This document shows, piece after piece, positions 26,753-35,002 of a stretch of 64,000 nucleotides of DNA. The stretch's first letter is position 1. Each line of letters opens with the position of its first letter. Origin of the DNA: Stenotrophomonas rhizophila (GTDB taxonomy: Bacteria; Pseudomonadota; Gammaproteobacteria; Xanthomonadales; Xanthomonadaceae); NCBI RefSeq assembly GCF_020857975.1, contig NZ_JACWUO010000012.1:59849-123848 (forward strand). Direction: 5' to 3'. Position numbers and translations under genes: made by a program. The notes below the pieces were generated by a model. That model saw only the letters and a program-made list of their open reading frames with translations. It was not told where the DNA came from and searched no databases.

Positions 26753-27820
26753 TCATCGGCTCGCCGTCGCATGGGCGTCCGCCGGGAAAAAGCGCTTGCC
26801 CAGCCGCAGGGCGACATGCACCAGCAGTACCAGGACGGGCACCTCCACCAAAGGGCCGATGACTGCCGCAAAGGCTACGGGCGAGGCGAGCCCGAAGGCG
26901 GCGATGGCCACGGCGATGGCCAGTTCGAAGTTGTTGCCCGCCGCCGTAAAGGCAATCGCGGTCGTACGCGGATAGTCCTTGGCGATCAGCCTGCCCATGA
27001 AGAAGCTGATGACGAACTGGATGATGAAGTAGAGCGTCAGCGGGATCGCAATGCGTACCGCGTCCATCGGAAGGCGCAGCACGTCGCCGCCCTTCAGGCT
27101 GAACATCGCCACGATGGTGAACAGCAGCGCGGCCAGGGTGATCGGGCTGATGGCAGGCAGGAATTTCTCTTCATACCAGCGCACGCCCTTGCGCGCCTTC
27201 AGCCAGCGGCTGGTGAGGAAACCGGCCAGGAACGGGATGCCCAGGTAGATCAGCACCGCCTCGGGGATGGTCCAGAAACTGACGTCGACGACACTGCCCT
27301 GCAGGCCGAACACCGGCGGCAGCCAGGACAGGAAGAACCACGCGTAAGCGCTGAACAGCGCGATCTGGAAGATCGAGTTGAAGGCCACCAGGCCGGCCAT
27401 GTACTGGCTGTCGCCGCGGGCGAGCTGGTTCCACACCAGCACCATGGCGATGCAGCGCGCCAGCCCGATCAGGATCAGGCCGGTCATGTATTCGGGATGG
27501 TCGCGCAGGAACAGCACGGCCAGGCCGAACATCAGGAACGGGCCGACGATCCAGTTCTGCAGCAGCGAGAGCATCAGTACGCGCTTGTCGGCGAAGACCT
27601 TGGGCAGTTCTTCGTATTTCACCTTTGCCAGCGGCGGGTACATCATCAGGATCAGGCCGATCGCGATCGGGATGTTGGTCGAGCCGACCGACAGGCTGTT
27701 GAGCGCGCCGGGCAGGCCTTCGAACAGCGCGCCCAGGCCGACGCCCAGCGCCATCGCGGCGAAGATCCACAGCGTGAGATACCGGTCCAGGAAGGACAGG
27801 CGGGAGGTATCGGTGGTCAT
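26753..27820 (-). CDS. acr3: Arsenite efflux permease Acr3
   Basis: 355 residues from ATG 27820, the first start after the arsC stop, with ten hydrophobic segments. Family marks are [17 protein letters not shown], which carries the conserved Cys of TM4, and [18 protein letters not shown] near TM9. The pump extrudes arsenite using the proton gradient. It is the last gene of the arsR-arsC-acr3 operon, 20 bp after arsC. Confidence 0.93.
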   Translation of the reverse strand: MTTDTSRLSFLDRYLTLWIFAAMALGVGLGALFEGLPGALNSLSVGSTNIPIAIGLILMMYPPLAKVKYEELPKVFADKRVLMLSLLQNWIVGPFLMFGLAVLFLRDHPEYMTGLILIGLARCIAMVLVWNQLARGDSQYMAGLVAFNSIFQIALFSAYAWFFLSWLPPVFGLQGSVVDVSFWTIPEAVLIYLGIPFLAGFLTSRWLKARKGVRWYEEKFLPAISPITLAALLFTIVAMFSLKGGDVLRLPMDAVRIAIPLTLYFIIQFVISFFMGRLIAKDYPRTTAIAFTAAGNNFELAIAVAIAAFGLASPVAFAAVIGPLVEVPVLVLLVHVALRLGKRFFPADAHATASR

Positions 27821-27840
27821 GGCGGTTTCCGGGAGGGCAG

Positions 27841-28332
27841 TCAGTTGATCTGCGCGATCGGCTCGAGACGGGCCTTGAGGGCCTCGCGGTCGTCCCAGAC
27901 GCTGTCGGGGATCTCCAGGAAGGCCTTCAGGCGTGCCTTGATGATCCGATGCGCGCGGTCGAAGGCGTCGCTGTTGTGCGCGTCCGACCCTTCCACGCCG
28001 GCCGGGTCGAACAGGCCCCAGTGCACGCGCACGAAATCGCCGAACACCACCGGGCACGCCTCCGCCGCGGCGCTGTCGCACACGGTGACGATCAGATCCA
28101 TCGGCGCGGCATCCGCTTCGGCGAACTCGTCCCACGACTTGCTGCGAAGGCCCTCCACCGGAAAGCCTTCGCGCTGCAGCTGGGCGATGGCGAACGGATT
28201 GACGCGGCCGGCCGGCTGGCTGCCCGCACTGAAGGACTGGTAGCGGCCTTCGCCCCACTTTTTCAGGGTCGATTCGGCCAATACGCTGCGCGCGGAGTTG
28301 CCGGTACACAGGAACAGGACACGACGGGTCAT
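27841..28332 (-). CDS. arsC: Arsenate reductase, low-molecular-weight phosphatase (thioredoxin-coupled) type
   Basis: 163 residues. The P-loop CTGNSARS starts at Cys9, and the redox pair Cys85-x7-Cys93 matches the spacing of S. aureus-type ArsC. The enzyme reduces arsenate to arsenite, which Acr3 exports. It lies 25 bp downstream of arsR and 20 bp upstream of acr3. A second, unrelated arsenate reductase (glutaredoxin type) is encoded on the other strand at 29449. Confidence 0.92.
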   Translation of the reverse strand: MTRRVLFLCTGNSARSVLAESTLKKWGEGRYQSFSAGSQPAGRVNPFAIAQLQREGFPVEGLRSKSWDEFAEADAAPMDLIVTVCDSAAAEACPVVFGDFVRVHWGLFDPAGVEGSDAHNSDAFDRAHRIIKARLKAFLEIPDSVWDDREALKARLEPIAQIN

Positions 28333-28357
28333 TTGAGCGATCTCTACGGTAGGTTGA

Positions 28358-28672
28358 TCAGCAGCCTGCGGGACGCTCGCAGGCCTGTTCGTCGGCGCAG
28401 CAGTTTTCGGTGAGGTAGGCCACCAATGCGGTCATCGTTTCGAACCCGGCCCGGTAGCAGATGGTCCGGCCACGCTGTTCTGCGTTGACCAGGCCGGCAG
28501 CCAGCAGTTCCTTCAGGTGGAAGGAGAGGGTGGCACCGGGCAGTGAGAGCGCCTGGGCAATGTCGCCGGCCAGCTTGCCGCCACTGCCGGCCTGCACCAG
28601 CAACCGGAAGATCGACAGCCGCGTGGCATGGCCCAGGGCGGCGAGGGCATGGGTTGCGTTCTTATGTTCCAT
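28358..28672 (-). CDS. arsR: ArsR-family arsenic repressor
   Basis: 104 residues with a winged HTH (GATLSFHLKELLAAGLV). The As(III) site is C-terminal: Cys91-Cys92-x5-Cys98, the same pattern as the A. ferrooxidans-type ArsR (two adjacent Cys and one six residues later), with an extra Cys at 104. The classical alpha-3 CxC site is absent. It should repress both divergent ars operons through the palindrome just upstream of its start. Confidence 0.92.
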   Translation of the reverse strand: MEHKNATHALAALGHATRLSIFRLLVQAGSGGKLAGDIAQALSLPGATLSFHLKELLAAGLVNAEQRGRTICYRAGFETMTALVAYLTENCCADEQACERPAGC

Positions 28673-28673
28673 G

Positions 28674-28683
28674 ATTCTAGAAT
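28674..28683. promoter_or_regulatory. ArsR operator
   Basis: ATTCTAGAAT is a perfect palindrome immediately upstream of the arsR ATG, extended by a further half (GGAAT) at 28687-28691. It sits in the 39-bp gap between divergent arsR and arsH, so one bound dimer could shut both promoters. The surrounding AT-rich bases provide overlapping -10 regions. Confidence 0.65.
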
Positions 28684-28711
28684 AATGGAATAAAAATCGC
28701 AGGACAACCCC

Positions 28712-29452
28712 GTGCAGCAGATTCCCAATGTGGTCCCGGGCGCCTTGGACATCCCCACGGCCGCCAAGCTCAACGACCCGGCCGCGCAACCGCATCGGCC
28801 CCGCATCCTGATCCTGTACGGCTCGCTGCGCCCCCAGTCGTTCAGCCGCAAGCTGGCGCTGGAGGCGCAGCGGTTGCTGGAACAACTGGGCGCGGAAACC
28901 CGCCTGTTCGATCCGCACGCGCTGCCGATGCTCGATTCGGTGCCGGCCACCCATCCCAAGGTGCAGGAACTGCGCCAGGCCTCGCTGTGGTCCGAAGGCC
29001 ATGTATGGGTCAGCCCGGAACGCCACGGCACCCTTACCGCCGTGTTCAAGAACCAGATCGACTGGCTGCCGCTGGAGGAGGGCAGCGTACGCCCCACCCA
29101 GGGCCGCACCCTGGCGGTGATGCAGGTGTGCGGTGGCTCGCAGTCCTTCAACGTGGTCAACGCGCTGCGCGTGCTCGGCCGCTGGATGCGCATGGTGACC
29201 ATTCCGAACCAGTCCTCGGTGGCCAAGGCCTGGCAGGAGTTCGATGAGGCAGGGCGGATGAAGCCCTCGGCGTATTACGATCGGGTGGTGGACGTGATGG
29301 AGGAACTGGTCAAGTTCACCCTGCTGGTGCGCGGGCGCAGCGATTACCTGGTGGACCGCTACAGCGAACGCAAGGGCGCCGTCGAAGCGGCGGCGCTGGC
29401 GGCAGCGGCGGGCGTGCTGGAAACGGCTTTGAACGAAGAGGAAAATGCGTGA
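28712..29452 (+). CDS. arsH: ArsH NADPH-dependent FMN reductase
   Basis: 246 residues from GTG 28712, preceded by a CAGGA ribosome site. Flavodoxin-like fold with [15 protein letters not shown] as FMN phosphate loop, [18 protein letters not shown] and a VCGGSQSFN nucleotide region, all typical of ArsH. ArsH enzymes oxidise trivalent organoarsenicals and reduce quinones or metals. Its end overlaps the next gene by GTGA. Confidence 0.92.
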   Translation: MQQIPNVVPGALDIPTAAKLNDPAAQPHRPRILILYGSLRPQSFSRKLALEAQRLLEQLGAETRLFDPHALPMLDSVPATHPKVQELRQASLWSEGHVWVSPERHGTLTAVFKNQIDWLPLEEGSVRPTQGRTLAVMQVCGGSQSFNVVNALRVLGRWMRMVTIPNQSSVAKAWQEFDEAGRMKPSAYYDRVVDVMEELVKFTLLVRGRSDYLVDRYSERKGAVEAAALAAAAGVLETALNEEENA

Positions 29453-29850
29453 ACGCTGTCATCTACCACAACCCCCAGTGTGGCACCTCGCGCAACACGC
29501 TGGCGCTGATCCGGCATGCCGGAATCGAGCCGGAAGTCGTCGACTACCTGGCCCATCCGCCCAGCCGGGCGCGCCTTGTCGAACTGATCGCGGCCGCAGG
29601 CTTGAGCGTGCGCGGTGCGATCCGGCAGAAGGGCACGCCGTATGACGCGCTGGGACTGGGCGACGCCGCGCTCAGCGACGAAGACCTGCTCGATGCGATG
29701 CTGGCCCACCCGATACTGATCAATCGTCCCTTTGTGCAGACCCCGATGGGGGTGCGGCTGTGCCGGCCGTCGGAGGTGGTGCTGGACATCTTGCCGCCGC
29801 TGCCCGGACCGTTCCGAAAGGAAGACGGGGAGATGGTGACCGGGGCGTAG
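29449..29850 (+). CDS. arsC: Arsenate reductase, glutaredoxin-coupled type
   Basis: 133 residues from GTG 29449, overlapping the arsH stop. The catalytic motif is [10 protein letters not shown] with Cys11, and the late [15 protein letters not shown] segment contributes the conserved Arg residues. It uses glutathione and glutaredoxin rather than thioredoxin, so the locus carries both ArsC chemistries. Its two-gene operon with arsH is divergent from arsR-arsC-acr3. Confidence 0.92.
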   Translation: MNAVIYHNPQCGTSRNTLALIRHAGIEPEVVDYLAHPPSRARLVELIAAAGLSVRGAIRQKGTPYDALGLGDAALSDEDLLDAMLAHPILINRPFVQTPMGVRLCRPSEVVLDILPPLPGPFRKEDGEMVTGA

Positions 29851-29920
29851 GCGTTCGCCCGTGCATCAGCAGGAACGACCGCCCCGAGCGCAGCGGAGCG
29901 CGGGAAAAAACGGCGCGGCA

Positions 29921-30850
29921 TCAGGCGGCGTTGCCCAGGGCAGGGGAGGTTGAGGCCTCGGCGTGGATCCAGCTGCAGAAAGCGTCCGTCGCTGCTTGGC
30001 GGTGCCCTCCGAACGGCCGGATGGTCCAGAACGCATACGCATTGGGCAGGTTCGCTTCGAAGGGCCTCACAAGCCGCCCTCGCTGCAGGTCCTCTTCTAC
30101 CAGCGGAGCCAATCCCAAAGCTACGCCATGGCCGTGGATCGCCGCCTCCTGGGCCAGGTAGATGCTGGGAAACACGGGGCCGGCGTCGGCTGGCACGCCA
30201 TGCAGGGCAGCAGCGTGCAGCCAGGCAGCCCAATCGGGAACGCCCGGTCGCCCTTCAGCGCTTTGATCATGGACAAAAGCGACATGGGCCAGATCGGCGG
30301 GCGAGGCAATCGGCTTTCCATCCCTGCGCGACGTGCCGGGGGCGCATACCGGAAACACAGGGGCGTCCATCAATTTCTCGACCTGCACGCCCGGGTATCT
30401 GCCAAGGCCGTATCGAATCGCCACATCGACCTGTTCCTGGCCGAAGTCGGCCAGCTGATCCGTCGTCAGAACCCGAACGTGGATATCCGGGTGGGTTTCG
30501 TGGAACCGGTGAAGCCTGGGCGCCAGCCACTTCGCCGCGAAAGACTCCATGGTACTGACGCGCAGATGGCCGGGGCAGGTAGACGCAGTCAGGTCCAGCG
30601 CCAGGTGGAGCATCCCGAAAACCTCACTCAGGGACGCAGCAAGGGTCGCGCCCTCCCTGGTGAGCGTCACCGTCCTGTGGCCGCGCTCGAACAGTTCGGT
30701 CCCCAAGTATGCTTCGAGTCGTTTGACCTGGTGACTCACGGCCGCCGGTGTGACAAAAAGCTGTGTGGCTGCCTTTTGGAAACTGAGGGATCGGGCGGCG
30801 GCTTCAAACGCTCTCAACGCATTGAGGGGAGGCGCGCGGCGCGGCTTCAT
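29921..30850 (-). CDS. LysR-family regulator, GcvA-like
   Basis: 309 residues. The N-terminal HTH (LNALRAFEAAARSLSFQKAATQLFVTPAAVSHQVKRLE) is of the GcvA/AmpR subgroup, followed by a type 2 periplasmic-binding-like effector domain (residues ~90-295). It is divergent from the two metallo-beta-lactamase-fold genes, separated by 130 bp, and probably controls them as is usual for LysR pairs. The effector is unknown. Confidence 0.88.
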   Translation of the reverse strand: MKPRRAPPLNALRAFEAAARSLSFQKAATQLFVTPAAVSHQVKRLEAYLGTELFERGHRTVTLTREGATLAASLSEVFGMLHLALDLTASTCPGHLRVSTMESFAAKWLAPRLHRFHETHPDIHVRVLTTDQLADFGQEQVDVAIRYGLGRYPGVQVEKLMDAPVFPVCAPGTSRRDGKPIASPADLAHVAFVHDQSAEGRPGVPDWAAWLHAAALHGVPADAGPVFPSIYLAQEAAIHGHGVALGLAPLVEEDLQRGRLVRPFEANLPNAYAFWTIRPFGGHRQAATDAFCSWIHAEASTSPALGNAA

Positions 30851-30889
30851 CGGGGGCTCCTACCAGCACAGTTGACCGATCTTATCAGC

Positions 30890-30907
30890 TCAGTTTTGCT
30901 AATCTGA
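30890..30907. promoter_or_regulatory. Candidate LysR-type binding dyad
   Basis: TCAG-N10-CTGA lies midway between the divergent LysR gene and the 30981 gene, in the most A+T-rich part of the gap. LysR sites are commonly interrupted dyads of the T-N11-A form. Only four bases per arm match, so support is modest. Confidence 0.35.
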
Positions 30908-30980
30908 AGGTCAAATCTTCTCGTTTGTCGGTGCCGCCCCATCCGTCAATCATGGCGGCCTCCATCCAAGGGAAGCCGCC

Positions 30981-31805
30981 ATGCATTTGCAACCGCTGGG
31001 TCCGGACGTGCTGCTGTGCGTCGGCGAGGATTACCAATCCGTTGCGACCGTATTCCTCGATGGCAACGATGCGCTGCTGGTGGATTCAATGGGGAGCGCA
31101 GCGGACGCCGATCGTTTGCGCGCACTGATCTGCGAAGAGCTCGGGAAGGCGGTGCGCGTCATCGTCTCCACCCATTTCATGAGCGATCACATCGCAGGCC
31201 TCGCGACCTTTCCCGACGCCATGGTCATCGCCCATCGCAATTATCGGCACACCTTTCTGTCGCAGAACCGCCGTGTCGACGGGTTCTACCGCGAGCCGCA
31301 GGTGGTGTTTGACAGCGCGATGCGCATCCGTTGGGGCCGCCATGCGCTCGGCCTGCTCCACAATCCCGGCAGGACGATCGATCACATAAGCGTGGATGTT
31401 CCCAGCGCTGACCTGGCCTGCGTCGGCGACAACATCGTGGGGAACATCGTCTACCTGTCAAATTCCGACCCCGTCCAGATGCGAGCGGCCATTGACCGGG
31501 TAAAGCAGGTTGGGCGCGGCACCGTCGTCGGCGGCCACATGGGACGCTTTGGCGCCGCAGTGCTCGACAACGCACTGCACTACCTGGACCGGATCTGCCG
31601 AAACGTGGTGGCGATACGGGCGCAGGCGGAGGGTGAATCGTTGAGGTCCCGGTTGGCCGCCATCCGGATCGAAGACTGCCTGGCCCCCGGCGTCGAGGCA
31701 AGCGCGTTTGAAAGGGAGTGGCACCTGCGCAACCTGGAGGCCATTGAGGCCCAGGGCATCTTTGGACTGGACACTTACCTGGCCCGCTCGGCGGATGTCG
31801 CATGA
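30981..31805 (+). CDS. Metallo-beta-lactamase-fold protein with altered metal motif
   Basis: 274 residues. The fold is clear: FLDGNDALLVDS strand pattern, the motif at residues 65-70, PGRTIDHISV with a further His, and a GGHMGRFG segment. The canonical H-x-H-x-D-H reads H65-F-M67-S-D69-H70, so the second His is Met. This resembles other family members with a changed zinc site, and activity is uncertain. No signal peptide is present. The stop overlaps the ATG of the next gene (ATGA), and the LysR gene is divergent. Confidence 0.75.
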   Translation: MHLQPLGPDVLLCVGEDYQSVATVFLDGNDALLVDSMGSAADADRLRALICEELGKAVRVIVSTHFMSDHIAGLATFPDAMVIAHRNYRHTFLSQNRRVDGFYREPQVVFDSAMRIRWGRHALGLLHNPGRTIDHISVDVPSADLACVGDNIVGNIVYLSNSDPVQMRAAIDRVKQVGRGTVVGGHMGRFGAAVLDNALHYLDRICRNVVAIRAQAEGESLRSRLAAIRIEDCLAPGVEASAFEREWHLRNLEAIEAQGIFGLDTYLARSADVA

Positions 31806-32662
31806 GCGGCCACCAACCCGACGGCGCACGGATGGGGCGCCGCGTCTTTCTTTCCAGCCTCGCGGCCGGCGCCACGGCTGCGCTTCTGCCGGTCTCCCAG
31901 GCCACCGCAAGGCCATCGTCGGATGTTTTGCGAATCCAGCGGCTTGCCTGGGCCGGCATTCGTCTTCAGCTGCCGGGCTCAACCTTGTTCATCGACCCGC
32001 TGACCAATGCCGGGGAGTGGGGCAGTGCACTGCCGGACGTCCTGGTTCCCGTCGGGGGCGGGGAGGGCGACACCACGGTCCTGCTCACTCACGTCCACTC
32101 GGACCATTTTGACGCCGGGGCCGTGGCCCAGTCGCTGCGGAACGGCGGGAGCTTGATTCACCCGGCGGGAACCCACCCGCTTCCCGTCCCTGCAGGCGCA
32201 CGGGCACGGCCCGCGCCGCTTTGGGAGCCGCAGTTGCTGGGTGACTTTACCGCCACGGCGGTGCCCGCCTCGGACGGATACGGCGACACCCAGGTATCCT
32301 GGGTCGTATCGGCAGCCGGCCGGCGGATATTCCACGGCGGAGACACGATGTGGCACGGCCACTGGTGGAAGATCGCCCGCCAGTTCGGACCCTTCGACGC
32401 GGCGTTCCTGCCGATAAATGGCGCCAGGTTCGGATGGCGCAAGCCTGTCAGCGGAGAGCCGGGCGTCCTGACGCCCGGGCAGGCCATCGCTGCTGCCACC
32501 ATCCTGGGCGCGCGGTTTGTCGTCCCAATCCACTACGGCATCTCGGGAGTTGATGAGTATCGGGAAGTAGACGATCCTCTTGGCGCTCTGGCCAGGGTGG
32601 CGCGGGGAACTTCCATCGAAGTCCAGCCAGTGCAGCCAGGGGCGTGGGTGACGTGGCGGTGA
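31802..32662 (+). CDS. Exported metallo-beta-lactamase-fold hydrolase (UlaG-like)
   Basis: 286 residues. The N-terminus has a twin-arginine-like signal (MGRRVFLSSLAAGATAALL), which suggests Tat export. The zinc motif is intact (THVHSDH, His97/His99/Asp101/His102), followed by FHGGDTMWHGHW and VPIHYGISG with the remaining ligands. This pattern is that of the UlaG/L-ascorbate-6-P lactonase-like branch. The substrate is unknown. Co-translation with the preceding cytoplasmic homologue suggests a two-compartment pathway (inference). Confidence 0.75.
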   Translation: MSGHQPDGARMGRRVFLSSLAAGATAALLPVSQATARPSSDVLRIQRLAWAGIRLQLPGSTLFIDPLTNAGEWGSALPDVLVPVGGGEGDTTVLLTHVHSDHFDAGAVAQSLRNGGSLIHPAGTHPLPVPAGARARPAPLWEPQLLGDFTATAVPASDGYGDTQVSWVVSAAGRRIFHGGDTMWHGHWWKIARQFGPFDAAFLPINGARFGWRKPVSGEPGVLTPGQAIAAATILGARFVVPIHYGISGVDEYREVDDPLGALARVARGTSIEVQPVQPGAWVTWR

Positions 32663-32722
32663 GATCCTGCCGAAGCGTCAAAGCGCTCCGCGAGAAGCCA
32701 ATTAACCACCTCGGGAACCTGC

Positions 32723-33421
32723 ATGAAGAATCGTGCCTTCGCTGTTTTCCTTGCCGCCATGATTGCCTGCCCCTTCTCCAATGCAGCCGAGCATCCAGCT
32801 CCGTCCCGGCCTTCCCTGGAGGCGCTGCAGCGCATCATTGAGTCCCGAAGTCCGGAGACAAAGGTCGCCAAGCCCGACCACGATCGGATTACGGCACAGC
32901 GCATCGATATCGTCGACGAGAACGGCGTGATCCGCATGACACTTTCGGGCCGGACGCCGGCCCCGATCATCGATGGGATCCAGTACCGTCGGGCTTTCAA
33001 CGTTGCCGGCCTGGTGCTTTACGACGACAAGGGCAGCGAGCGGGGCGGCTTTGGCACCGCCGATGTGGCCGGCGGGATGGGCGTTCTGGCCCTGGATCAC
33101 CCGGCGATGGACGCAATCGGTTGGCGCGTTTCGCCGGACGGGGAGGTGGCGTTCTCGATCAACCAAGCGCCGCCGCTGCTGCGCGAGCCGTCCCTCGACA
33201 ACCGCTTGGTTCCCGGGGTTAAAACGTCCACGCGCATCCGAATGGTGGTGGGCGCTGACGGAACGCCGGCGATCGCGTTGAACGACAAGGCCGACAAGAC
33301 ACGCTTGCGGCTGACGGTAACCGAGGAAGGCTACGGCGCCATTGAATTCCTCAATGCAGAAGGGGAGGTGATTCATACGTTGGCGCCAGAGGCGGGGACA
33401 GAGCGGGCTAAGGCGAAGTAG
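32723..33421 (+). CDS. Exported protein of unknown function
   Basis: 232 residues with a Sec signal (MKNRAFAVFLAAMIACPFSNAA). The mature protein contains a conserved-looking core: RIDIVDENGVIRMTLSG, GLVLYDDKGSERGGFGTAD, LALDHPAMDAIGW and IEFLNAEGEVI. The repeated D-E/K-x-G turns suggest a beta-solenoid or beta-propeller-like structure. I do not recognise a characterised family. It is the last chromosomal gene before the phage-derived region. Confidence 0.65.
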   Translation: MKNRAFAVFLAAMIACPFSNAAEHPAPSRPSLEALQRIIESRSPETKVAKPDHDRITAQRIDIVDENGVIRMTLSGRTPAPIIDGIQYRRAFNVAGLVLYDDKGSERGGFGTADVAGGMGVLALDHPAMDAIGWRVSPDGEVAFSINQAPPLLREPSLDNRLVPGVKTSTRIRMVVGADGTPAIALNDKADKTRLRLTVTEEGYGAIEFLNAEGEVIHTLAPEAGTERAKAK

Positions 33422-33455
33422 GCCAAGCACCGAAGCTGGGTTGGCGCGTCCGCGA

Positions 33456-33509
33456 GTTCGCCCGTTGGGCACGTTCCGCGAGCCGGTCCAGCACACCTGC
33501 AGCGGCGGT
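33456..33509 (+). pseudogene. Fragment of a zot gene (C-terminus only) from a second filamentous phage
   Basis: The translated sequence VRPLGTFREPVQHTCSGG corresponds to the C-terminus of the intact Zot at 35003 (VRPLGTFPESVQHTYSGK), but on the opposite strand. The rest of the gene is missing and the reading frame runs on without the Zot stop. It marks the left edge of phage-derived DNA. Confidence 0.7.
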
Positions 33510-33567
33510 AATGTGACGCCTAACGCAGGCGCTTTGATATCCTTCTGCCCACCAACAGGGGGTGGAA

Positions 33568-33993
33568 ATGGATATCCGAACCGGAATTCTGTGCGCGTTA
33601 CTGGCAATTGCTTGCCCGGCAGCGGCCCAGATTCACACGGCCACTGGACCCAAGCCAAAGCCGCTTGCTCCGGTTCCAAAGCCGCACCACAACTCAATGG
33701 CGAAAAGTACCACGCCGTTCAACTGTGAGGACCATCGTTGGCCGAATCATCCGCATCCGGGCATGAAGGGTTTCTGCGACGGTCTTGAGGCCCGCACGCT
33801 CCAAGATGAGGCACGCCGCGCCGGACGGCCCGGACCATCGACCGATGTTGTACGACTGCCGTCACTTGGTTCCGATGGTGCGCGACGATCAGGACTGACG
33901 TGCATTGGTGGGCAGGCGATGCGCAAGCTGCCGAACGGATGGGTGCAGGTAAGCTCACGGTCCGGCGGCTGGCAGAGGTGCCGTGAGGAATGA
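33568..33993 (+). CDS. Small exported protein of filamentous-phage origin
   Basis: 141 residues from ATG 33568 with ribosome site AGGGGG, and a signal peptide (GILCALLAIACPAAA). Four mature cysteines are present. The tail LTCIGGQAMRKLPNGWVQV shares a Cys-x-x-Gly...Asn-Gly-Trp-x-Gln pattern with the tail of the prophage protein at 34687, so both are probably versions of the same cargo class next to zot. Function unknown. It ends 118 bp before the dif site. Confidence 0.5.
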   Translation: MDIRTGILCALLAIACPAAAQIHTATGPKPKPLAPVPKPHHNSMAKSTTPFNCEDHRWPNHPHPGMKGFCDGLEARTLQDEARRAGRPGPSTDVVRLPSLGSDGARRSGLTCIGGQAMRKLPNGWVQVSSRSGGWQRCREE

Positions 33994-34110
33994 AGCCTGG
34001 GGTGTAGGCGCGCAATGCTTGATTTGTCCTTGGCCCCAAGCTGTAAGGCAAGAGCGATGCCAGGACCAGCTTGAGCAGGCCGGCGTAGTACCCCAGCCGG
34101 GCTACCAACG

Positions 34111-34138
34111 ATTTAACATAATATACATTATGCGAAAT
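34111..34138 (+). other. dif: dif site (XerC/XerD recombination site), left attachment site of the prophage
   Basis: XerD arm ATTTAACATAA (34111-34121), central region TATACA (34122-34127), XerC arm TTATGCGAAAT (34128-34138). Read on the minus strand it differs from E. coli dif only at three outer XerC-arm bases. It is the chromosome-dimer resolution site and marks the replication terminus. It stays complete after phage integration, so host dimer resolution should be preserved. Confidence 0.93.
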
Positions 34139-34250
34139 GCTCTACAGGGCTATCCAGCGCTTTGTCGGCTCTGGCTGGCGCTGGTTGCGACTCTGGATCG
34201 GCTCTTGCTTGCCCTCTCGTTCCCCCAACAAGGACGAGATCGCAGCATGA
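34139..34250 (+). other. Displaced C-terminal coding tail of the phage HTH regulator
   Basis: If the phage DNA is circularised by joining 40598 to 34139, the HTH reading frame continues for 36 codons (LYRAIQRFVGSGWRWLRLWI and 16 more) to a TGA at 34248-34250. That stop overlaps the ATG of the next gene at 34247. The same tail with the same ATGA overlap recurs in the degenerate copy at 45742. In the chromosome the tail is separated from its gene by the whole prophage, and the codon just left of TATACA in dif is a stop. Confidence 0.6.
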
Positions 34251-34615
34251 GCCAGATGGACCCGCACGACCGTATCAACCTGACCGGCCCTTGGGCCGGT
34301 TTCGGCTTTCAGGGTGACCACATGTTCACCCCCGAAGGCCATCAGCTTGAACCCTGCGACATGGCCTGGTGGTCGCTGACCTGCAACATCGCCCGGGAAT
34401 GGCGGCTGATGATGGCCGAAGCCCGGCCGCGGCCGACGCGATCGCTGGCCTCTGGAAAGCGCTGCGCCACAAAGGATTCCAGCGTTGTATACCTCCGCGA
34501 GTACGTCAGAATTCGCAGAGAACGGCGGTTGGGCATGGGCGATCCCGGTGCCGGCGCCGACGTGTCCAATGTGGTGCACATGTCACGTGGGCCACGACGG
34601 CCTCAGCGCGTGTGA
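34247..34615 (+). CDS. Phage protein of unknown function
   Basis: 122 residues starting MSQMDPHDRINLTGPWAGFGF. A shortened relative of its two ends occurs at 45846-45920 (MTAMDAHDRMQL...), which supports translation of the 5' part. In circular phage DNA its ATG overlaps the regulator stop, so it would be co-translated with the regulator. The C-terminal third is Arg-rich, and the alternative frame there (CGAHVTWATT) is equally similar to the second copy, so a frameshift is possible. No domain recognised. Confidence 0.5.
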   Translation: MSQMDPHDRINLTGPWAGFGFQGDHMFTPEGHQLEPCDMAWWSLTCNIAREWRLMMAEARPRPTRSLASGKRCATKDSSVVYLREYVRIRRERRLGMGDPGAGADVSNVVHMSRGPRRPQRV

Positions 34616-34686
34616 AATGTTGTCCGTAGGGGCTATGCCCCTACACCCCGGCTAGAATGCGCGGACCATTCAACCGGGGAACGGAA

Positions 34687-34986
34687 TTGAACGACCAACG
34701 GACGGCCAGCGCGATCCATTCCATCTGGTGGCAAGTTGCCCTGGGCGGCTTCTTAGCCCTGACGGCGCACAGCTTGGTTGAGGCCGCATACCTGAAATAC
34801 CAAGTCGGCCAAGTGACGCGCCGGTTTGAGGCCGAAATGGAGCCGCTCTATTCCAGCAAGTACGCACCGGAGCCTGCGCGCCAGCAGTCACCGCCCGCCC
34901 CTCTGCGCGACAATCAGCGTTGCATGCAGGGCCGGCGGTTTGAGCGCGTCGAGAACGGGTGGAAGCAGATCAACACTCCCTGCTGA
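34687..34986 (+). CDS. Small phage membrane or exported protein
   Basis: 99 residues from a TTG at 34687, which has a purine-rich site (GGGGAACGG) just upstream; ATG 34657 is an alternative but lacks one. One hydrophobic segment (WWQVALGGFLALTAHSLVEAAYL) is followed by a Pro-rich linker and a tail with Cys and NGWKQ similar to the 33568 protein. It converges on zot with a 16-bp gap. The position next to zot is a usual place for inovirus accessory genes. Function unknown. Confidence 0.5.
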   Translation: MNDQRTASAIHSIWWQVALGGFLALTAHSLVEAAYLKYQVGQVTRRFEAEMEPLYSSKYAPEPARQQSPPAPLRDNQRCMQGRRFERVENGWKQINTPC

Positions 34987-35002
34987 GGCGTGACGCGTTG
35001 CG

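Noticed and set aside
33441..33728. 95-codon frame starting at 33441 as a functional gene
   Set aside because: Only the zot-tail part has a homologue; the rest is out of frame with the well-supported 33568 gene.
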